Origin: JANXQE01 sp035651635
Lineage (GTDB): Bacteria > Verrucomicrobiota > Verrucomicrobiia > Limisphaerales > UBA8199
Reading direction: 5' to 3'
Assembly (NCBI GenBank): GCA_035651635.1
Contig: DASRFK010000186.1
Coordinates: 1 to 27,039, forward strand
Length of the DNA: 27,039 bases
Shown here: in pieces, positions 22,725 through 27,039 of the stretch
Layout of the letters: every line of letters starts with the position of its first letter
How positions within the stretch are numbered: the first letter of the stretch is position 1
Translations under genes and position numbers: made by a program
The notes under the pieces: generated by a model
What the model was told of the DNA's origin: nothing
Database searches by the model: none
What the model saw: the letters and a program-made list of their open reading frames with translations, nothing else

Positions 22725-22898
22725 ATGAGCGATGGCGGGGAAAGCAACGTACCGATGCCGCCGCGCCACTATCGCTGGCCGCGATTCCTCGTGGTGGCAA
22801 TTCTCCTGGCGGTAGCGCTGGCCGCGATTTGGCTCAGCTTCGAGATTCGGCGAACGGAACGGATTCGCCAACTGAACGAGCCGCAACGGGGGCCGTAG
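22725..22898 (+). CDS. Small single-pass membrane protein (57 aa)
   Basis: A 57-codon ORF from ATG 22725. It has a short polar N-terminus (MSDGGESNVPMPPRHYRWPR), one transmembrane helix (about 21-43, FLVVAILLAVALAAIWLSFEI) and a basic C-terminal tail (RRTERIRQLNEPQRGP). The positive charges on both sides are asymmetric, with the more basic end predicted in the cytoplasm. No family is recognised. It lies at the edge of a repeat-rich non-coding region, so it could be spurious, but the membrane segment is well formed. Confidence 0.5.
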   Translation: MSDGGESNVPMPPRHYRWPRFLVVAILLAVALAAIWLSFEIRRTERIRQLNEPQRGP

Positions 22899-22933
22899 AA
22901 CGGCGGTTCCGGGTCGTAGGTTACCGGGAGGCT

Positions 22934-23020
22934 GCCGTGGAATATTTGGGCGTGCACCGGAGGTCTGCACCGCGTTCCGACCTCCGCCCCCTGCTACCAT
23001 CTGGCAACCCTCGCGGGTTG
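22934..23020 (+). repeat. Dispersed repeat, copy 1
   Basis: Contains CGGAGGTC...GACCTCCG (stem of 8) followed by CTACCATCTGGCAACCCTCGCGGGTTG, with a smaller CAACC/GGTTG hairpin. A diverged direct copy lies at 23094-23177. Between them is a GCACCC...GGGTGC stem (23074-23092). Confidence 0.6.
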
Positions 23021-23093
23021 CGGAACCTCCAACCCATCGAATCCAGTACCGAGGAAAATTCGGGACAATTCTGGCACCCGCTGTCGGGGTGCA

Positions 23094-23177
23094 ATGGAAT
23101 CTTTGGGGCGGTTATCGGAGGTCTACGCTGCGCTGCGACCTCCGTATTGGCTACTATCTGGCAACCCTTGCGGGTTG
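23094..23177 (+). repeat. Dispersed repeat, copy 2
   Basis: Homologous to 22934-23020: GGAATCTTTGG, then CGGAGGTC and GACCTCCG, then CTACTATCTGGCAACCCTTGCGGGTTG. The copy offset is about 158 bp. Many differences lie in loop positions, with the stems kept. Confidence 0.6.
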
Positions 23178-23694
23178 AAATGTACAAATATACTCCCCGC
23201 AACCACGCGAGCGCAGCGAGCCCAATTGAAGTCCTGTAAGGACGATGAGAAGTAGCCCAGGGCCAGCGAGGAACGAGCGCCGCCCTGGGTAAGAGATACA
23301 AAATGGTTCCCTCTCTTTTCTCCAATCTGGTTTGGCGCGCCCGAGCGCGCCAAACCAGATTGGAAAAAAGAGAGATTGGGTGGTGGGGGGGCGTTTACCC
23401 AGGGCGGCCGCCGCTGGGGCCTGGCCCTGGGCTATTATTGCCGCCCCTCGGGGCCCCTCGGGGCTCCGGAGGCCACCTGAAAGGCGGGCGACGCAGAGGA
23501 ATTGGTCGTCGCTCGGCGACCATCGGCTTCAGGCAGCGCCGGATTTCGCCCTGTTATATTGTTCTCGGGCCTCTTGTCCGGCGTGTCTGAGGCAAAACGT
23601 TGGATCTTGGGAGCGCCCGTCACGAGTAACTCACCTGCCATCATGTTTGCGCAAAACAGGACGTTTTTCGGTCTTCGGACTTCCCGCCAGCGGG
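23178..23694. other. Repeat-rich non-coding region with long hairpin
   Basis: No credible gene. A GTCCT-GTA-AGGAC hairpin lies near 23231, followed by CCAGGGCC-type stems, the long inverted repeat (separate entry), GC-rich palindromes (GGGGCCCCTCGGGGC-type, about 23448-23466) and a CCCGC-CA-GCGGG stem at the sulfatase stop (23683-23694). Overlapping open frames such as the minus-strand one at 23435-23644 show no family and are GC-driven. Confidence 0.55.
23311..23374. repeat. Long perfect-stem inverted repeat (30 bp arms, 4-nt loop)
   Basis: The left arm (23311-23340) and right arm (23345-23374) are reverse complements over 30 bp with one C-A mismatch; the loop is CCGA. The stem centre is TTTGGCGCGC/GCGCGCCAAA. 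The flanking sequences on each side are also related in inverted orientation (both carry a TACCCAGGGCGGC...GGCCCTGGGCTA module), so the hairpin joins two head-to-head copies of a longer repeat. Confidence 0.85.
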
Positions 23695-25155
23695 CTACTT
23701 GTTGGCGCTTTCCTCATTTTTCTTTTCGTCCGGCTTGCGAATCGGCCACTGCTCGGAGTCGGTGCGCGCGGTTTTAAGATACTGTTCGAGTTTGGCCACC
23801 ACTTCGGGATGAGTCTGAGCGACGTTGTTTGTTTCGCCCAGATCGGCTTTGAGATCATAAAGTTCCAGGGGCATCCCTGCTTGCGGCCTGACGGCTTTCC
23901 ATTGCCCCATACGTACGGCCTGTTGAAAGCCGCGCTCGTGGAATTCCCAATACAAGAAATCGTGGTGGTTGGTTTGAACCTTCCCCAGGAGGGTTGGCAG
24001 GAATGAAATACCATCCAGGTTTTCCGGAGTCTTGGCCAGGGCAATGTCGGTCGCAGTGGGAAAAATGTCCCAAAACGCCCAAGGATCGTCATTGACCCTG
24101 CCGGGCTTGATTTTGGCGGGCCAACGTACTATGAGCGGAACGCGAATCCCGCCCTCGTACAAATCGCGTTTAATGCCCCGCAACGGACCCCCGCTTTTGA
24201 AGAATTTCGGGTCCACACCGCCTTCCTTATGCGGGCCATTGTCGCTGGTGAACATCACGACGGTGTTGTCATCGATCTTGAGCTCCTGAAGTCGGCCCAT
24301 AAGTTTGCCGACATAATCGTCGAGGCGGGTAATCATGGCGGCCTTGTTTTTTTCAGGCTGAGGCCAGGACTGGTCGGAGTAGGGCGCATCCGTGGGCACT
24401 TGCATGCCGTTGCCGGAGCGTTTGCCTTCTTCGTTATTGGCGCGCGGCAGCGTATAGGCCAGGTACAGGAAGAAAGGGCGGTACTGATTAAACTGCTCGG
24501 GTTTATTGATGCTGACGAAATTCGTCGCGGCCTTGGTGAAGAGGTCCGGCATGTAGGCCTCCTTTCGCCCGCCCTGATTCTCGGGGAAAATCTCCCAATC
24601 ATTATAGCGAAGACGCAAGTCGGAACGCCACAGCCGATCCGTGTAGTAGTCGTGAGCGTGGACGTGATCGAGATACCCGACAAACTCCTCGAAGCCTTTC
24701 TCGCGGGGCATACCGGTTGAACCTTCATTCCCCAGTCCCCATTTACCGATCAGGCCGGTGCGATAGCCGGTGTTTTTGAGAACTTCGGCCAGGGTGGCAT
24801 CGGAAGGTCGCAAGGCTTGAGCCCCGTTGCCACGAATGAACGCGTGCCCGGTATGCTGCCCGGTCATTAGTGCGCAACGCGAAGGCGCGCAGACGGTGCT
24901 CCCGGCGTAAAAGCTGGTGAAGCGCAGACCTTCGGCCGCCAGCTTGTCCAGGTTCGGTGTCTGAATCATCGTTTGGCCGTAGGAACCCAGGTCGCCATAG
25001 CCCAAATCGTCCGCGACGATCAGGATGATGTTAGGCCGGCGCGGGGCGGGTGGCCGAACACTCAAGGCATTGGTCAACCCGGGAGTATTGGTCGCCGCCA
25101 GACTCGGGCCGCTGGCTGCGGCGAGCGCCAAACCCAAAAAGACGATTCGCATCAT
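23695..25155 (-). CDS. Secreted sulfatase (arylsulfatase-type, S1 family)
   Basis: A 486-residue enzyme. The signal peptide (MMRIVFLGLALAAASGPSLA) supports the ATG at 25155. The sulfatase signature CAPSR is at 89-93, so Cys89 would be converted to formylglycine. Other active-site elements are the metal-binding DD (49-50) in IVADDLGYGD, GKWGLG (137-142) and SDNG (304-307). The fold ends with a typical C-terminal PLELYDLKADLGETNNVA segment. No maturase (anSME or FGE) is in the window. It is divergent from the next gene and ends in repeat-rich DNA. Such enzymes desulfate algal or host polysaccharides; the substrate is unknown. Confidence 0.93.
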   Translation of the reverse strand: MMRIVFLGLALAAASGPSLAATNTPGLTNALSVRPPAPRRPNIILIVADDLGYGDLGSYGQTMIQTPNLDKLAAEGLRFTSFYAGSTVCAPSRCALMTGQHTGHAFIRGNGAQALRPSDATLAEVLKNTGYRTGLIGKWGLGNEGSTGMPREKGFEEFVGYLDHVHAHDYYTDRLWRSDLRLRYNDWEIFPENQGGRKEAYMPDLFTKAATNFVSINKPEQFNQYRPFFLYLAYTLPRANNEEGKRSGNGMQVPTDAPYSDQSWPQPEKNKAAMITRLDDYVGKLMGRLQELKIDDNTVVMFTSDNGPHKEGGVDPKFFKSGGPLRGIKRDLYEGGIRVPLIVRWPAKIKPGRVNDDPWAFWDIFPTATDIALAKTPENLDGISFLPTLLGKVQTNHHDFLYWEFHERGFQQAVRMGQWKAVRPQAGMPLELYDLKADLGETNNVAQTHPEVVAKLEQYLKTARTDSEQWPIRKPDEKKNEESANK

Positions 25156-25249
25156 CGCAGAAATCTGGAGAAATACTGCCACGCCGTCCATTGAATTTGG
25201 CGATAATTCCCATTGCATTTGAATTCAATCCGGGCAACTTGTGGGCAAA

Positions 25250-25819
25250 ATGGCTCCTGAAGAAGAATTCAAACCAGCAACGACACCGTCCGAGCCGGCC
25301 AGCTCAAGGGCGAGCGCCCGTGGCCGGCGCTCCGGACGAGGGCGTCGCGGGCGAGGACGAGGCCGTGGGGGCAGGGCCCGGCCGAATTCTCCAGCGTCGG
25401 TGGATGCGCCCGACACCGAACCGATGCCGGCAGCAGGAGAACCGGAACCGATTTTCGAATTAGCCCAGGAACCGGAAAGCTCTCCGGAAGCATCGGAGCC
25501 CGAACCCGAGGCGGTCGAGCCGGAGCGCCAGGCAGAAACGGATTTCCGTCCGGAACCAGAACCGGAGCCAATTCCCGAGGAGCCGCTTCCGCCGCGCGGG
25601 CAGCCGGCCTCTCAGAGTACAGTCGAGAAGGCCATCGAAGAGGTAAGCGAGGTCGTTGAGGCGCTTCGCAACGCGTTGGAGGAGATGGAAGAGGTGCTCG
25701 AGCTGCTCGAAGTTTTCGAACGACAGAAGAATGCCGACGAACGCGAAATCGAGTCCCTGCGGCGGGCCGTGCGGCAGATACACCGCCCGCGCGACAGCGG
25801 CCACCATCACCACCGCTAA
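25250..25819 (+). CDS. Low-complexity R/G-, E/P-rich protein with C-terminal coiled coil
   Basis: A 189-residue protein from ATG 25250 (an in-frame GTG 9 bp earlier is possible). It has three zones: an Arg/Gly-rich tract (about 22-44, RGRRSGRGRRGRGRGRGGR), an acidic Glu/Pro zone (about 50-118), and a long amphipathic helix (about 123-175, AIEEVSEVVEALRNALEEMEEVLELLE) that probably forms a coiled coil, ending in a short His-rich tail. The RGG-like tract suggests nucleic-acid contact, but no family is recognised. The divergent sulfatase gene starts 94 bp away. Confidence 0.65.
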   Translation: MAPEEEFKPATTPSEPASSRASARGRRSGRGRRGRGRGRGGRARPNSPASVDAPDTEPMPAAGEPEPIFELAQEPESSPEASEPEPEAVEPERQAETDFRPEPEPEPIPEEPLPPRGQPASQSTVEKAIEEVSEVVEALRNALEEMEEVLELLEVFERQKNADEREIESLRRAVRQIHRPRDSGHHHHR

Positions 25820-25834
25820 TCCGGTTTACCGGGG

Positions 25835-26005
25835 AAACCCTGGATTAACACTGATGAACAGGGATATTGGAGCAAGAAAGCAAGTCCGTTCGGAGCGGGG
25901 TGTTGATTAGAGTGTGAGCCGCGGGGCCGGGGCTCCGAGGTTGAGCGTCTTCTCCTGCCTTTACCTTCCGTGTCCATCTGTGTCTATCCATGGTTCTAAA
26001 ACTGT
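25835..26005. repeat. Periodic ACA/GAT-type dispersed repeat pair
   Basis: The segment near 25843-25866 (GATTAACACTGATGAACAGGG) and the complement of the segment near 25965-25995 (GATAGACACAGATGGACACGG on the minus strand) resemble each other and face in opposite directions. This ATnAACACnGATnnACA pattern is common as an intergenic repeat in many large bacterial genomes. It overlaps the region before the SMUG1 gene and makes that gene's start uncertain. Confidence 0.5.
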
Positions 26006-26753
26006 CGAGTCTGATTCGCAAACTGTAGCTCGATTGCTTGAGGCGGCCGAGGCGTTGAAAGAAGCGCTGCGCCGGCTCAGCTTTGGGCCGCCGATTTCAC
26101 ACGTTTACAACCCGCTGGAGTATGCGTGGCCCTGTTACGAGGCTTACTTGCGGCGCTTCGCCTGCGCTCCCAAGCGCGTGGTTTTTCTGGGCATGAACCC
26201 GGGACCTTTTGGCATGGTCCAGACAGGGGTGCCTTTTGGAGAGGTGAAAGCGGTGCGTGACTGGCTCCAGATCGAGGTACAAATCGTCCCCCCGGCGCAG
26301 CAGCATCCGCAACGGCCCGTTACCGGATTGGATTGTCAACGCTCGGAGGTAAGCGGACAACGGCTCTGGGGACTCTTCGCCGCACGGTTCGGTCCGGCCA
26401 AGGAATTCTTTCGTCAGCACCTGGTGCTCAACTATTGCCCGCTGGCTTTTATGGAATCCACCGGACGCAATCGCACGCCGGACAAATTGCCTTTGCGCGA
26501 GAAGGAACAGCTTTTTGCGGCGTGCGATGAACATCTGCGCGAGGCCATCCAAGCCCTCCAACCTGAATGGGTAATTGGAGTGGGTGATTTCGCCCGGCGC
26601 CGCGCCCAGTTGGTATGCGACCAGGTAAGGGTGGGCCAAATCCTGCATCCCAGTCCGGCCAATCCGCAAGCGAACCGTGCCTGGGCCACCGTCGTGACCA
26701 AACAATTGGTGGACCTCGGAGTTTGGCGGGCATTCAAAACCTCAAAGCACTAA
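25980..26753 (+). CDS. SMUG1-type single-strand-selective uracil-DNA glycosylase
   Basis: A 257-residue DNA-repair enzyme that removes uracil (and oxidised pyrimidines) from DNA. Motif 1 is nearly identical to the animal SMUG1 motif, GMNPGPFGMVQTGVPFGEV (71-89), with catalytic-site Asn73. The uracil-pocket segment is VLNYCPLAF (149-157), followed by a SMUG1-like TGRNRTPDKLP. Motif 2 is HPSPANPQAN (223-232) with catalytic His223. This sets it apart from Ung (GQDPYH) enzymes. The GTG at 25980 is chosen because the upstream frame is repeat DNA; an earlier GTG at 25914 is possible. Confidence 0.92.
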   Translation: MSIHGSKTVESDSQTVARLLEAAEALKEALRRLSFGPPISHVYNPLEYAWPCYEAYLRRFACAPKRVVFLGMNPGPFGMVQTGVPFGEVKAVRDWLQIEVQIVPPAQQHPQRPVTGLDCQRSEVSGQRLWGLFAARFGPAKEFFRQHLVLNYCPLAFMESTGRNRTPDKLPLREKEQLFAACDEHLREAIQALQPEWVIGVGDFARRRAQLVCDQVRVGQILHPSPANPQANRAWATVVTKQLVDLGVWRAFKTSKH

Positions 26754-26773
26754 GACCAGCCGGAACGCCGCCG

Positions 26774-27039
26774 GCGCGCGGACTTGCAGTCCGCAGAAAC
26801 GCCAGAACTGAATGTGGCGCAAGAAAAAGGCTTTGTGTCAGCCGGTGATCGACCGTTGCTGCGGGCAGAATGCCCGCGCCCCGTTCGCGCGGACTTGTAG
26901 TCCGCAGAAACGTCAGAACTGAATGTGGCGCAAGAAAAGGGCTTTGTGCCAGCCGCTGATCGACCGTTGCTGCGGGCAGAATGTCCGCGCCCCGGCGCGC
27001 GGACTTGCAGTCCGCAGAAACGCCAGAACTGAACGTGGC
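26774..27039. repeat. Tandem array of about 110-bp structured repeats (2.4 copies, truncated by window edge)
   Basis: The phase marker GACTTG recurs at 26781, 26892 and 27002, giving periods of 111 and 110 bp. Each unit contains a GCGGACT-TGC-AGTCCGC hairpin, a CGCCA...TGGCG stem with a 10-nt loop, and a GCGGGCA-GAA-TGCCCGC hairpin. Between copies, several differences change C to T opposite G in the stems (for example CGCCA to CGTCA and TGCCCGC to TGTCCGC), which keeps pairing as G-U. No coding sequence. The array continues past the window edge. Confidence 0.9.

Noticed and set aside
23435..23644. Minus-strand ORF of about 70 codons in the repeat region
   Set aside because: It lies in repeat DNA of high GC, has no recognisable domain or ribosome-binding site, and overlaps hairpins.
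26774..27039. CRISPR array
   Set aside because: The period is about 110 bp with near-identical units throughout; there are no unique spacers and no cas genes.

Overview
The window looks like a chromosomal segment of a free-living, high-GC Verrucomicrobiota bacterium (Pedosphaera/Limisphaerales-like). This is inferred from family content, not from a database match. The indicators are a seven-repeat GloVer (TIGR03803) protein, a PadR plus ADOP-type orphan permease pair, a secreted sulfatase and secreted GH36-like glycosidase, YXWGXW and YfiR proteins, and many REP-like palindromic repeats between genes.

Layout. 1-3.6 kb: housekeeping genes (3' end of clpB, FtsB/DivIC-like protein, Yip1-family membrane protein, a small conserved-looking ORF, an S11 D-Ala-D-Ala carboxypeptidase, proC). 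3.6-6.5 kb: a repeat mosaic, an orphan PAS histidine kinase with a Cys-rich PAS domain, then a ParD-like/zeta-like toxin-antitoxin module on the minus strand with a clear promoter and overlapping operator-like inverted repeat. 6.5-8.5 kb: tRNA-Val(CAC), the GloVer repeat protein, tRNA-Ser(CGA). 8.6-14.2 kb: Uma2-family nuclease-like gene with a small unknown partner, then divergently PadR, ADOP permease and a zinc-ribbon membrane protein. 14.3-15.4 kb: a REP-associated Y1 transposase (RAYT) framed by inverted copies of a REP-like element, a YcgL-like small protein and another REP. 15.5-18.2 kb: an SCO1-like copper protein with an N-terminal CusF-like part, a YfiR protein, a YXWGXW lipoprotein and a small PH-like protein. 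18.4-22.4 kb: secreted glycosidase, a 125-bp MITE-like element, an MFS exporter and infA with a terminator. 22.9-23.7 kb: about 800 bp of non-coding repeat mosaic including a long hairpin. 23.7-27.0 kb: sulfatase, a low-complexity R/G- and E/P-rich protein, a SMUG1-type uracil-DNA glycosylase and a tandem array of about 110-bp repeats running off the window end.

How things fit together. There is no single large operon. The most system-like units are (i) the RAYT and its flanking REP pair, in a window that holds several other REP families; (ii) the toxin-antitoxin pair with its promoter/operator; and (iii) PadR-ADOP with repeated candidate operator half-sites. The structured repeats (tandem hairpin array, long inverted repeat, MITE-like element) are the part least explained by known genes.
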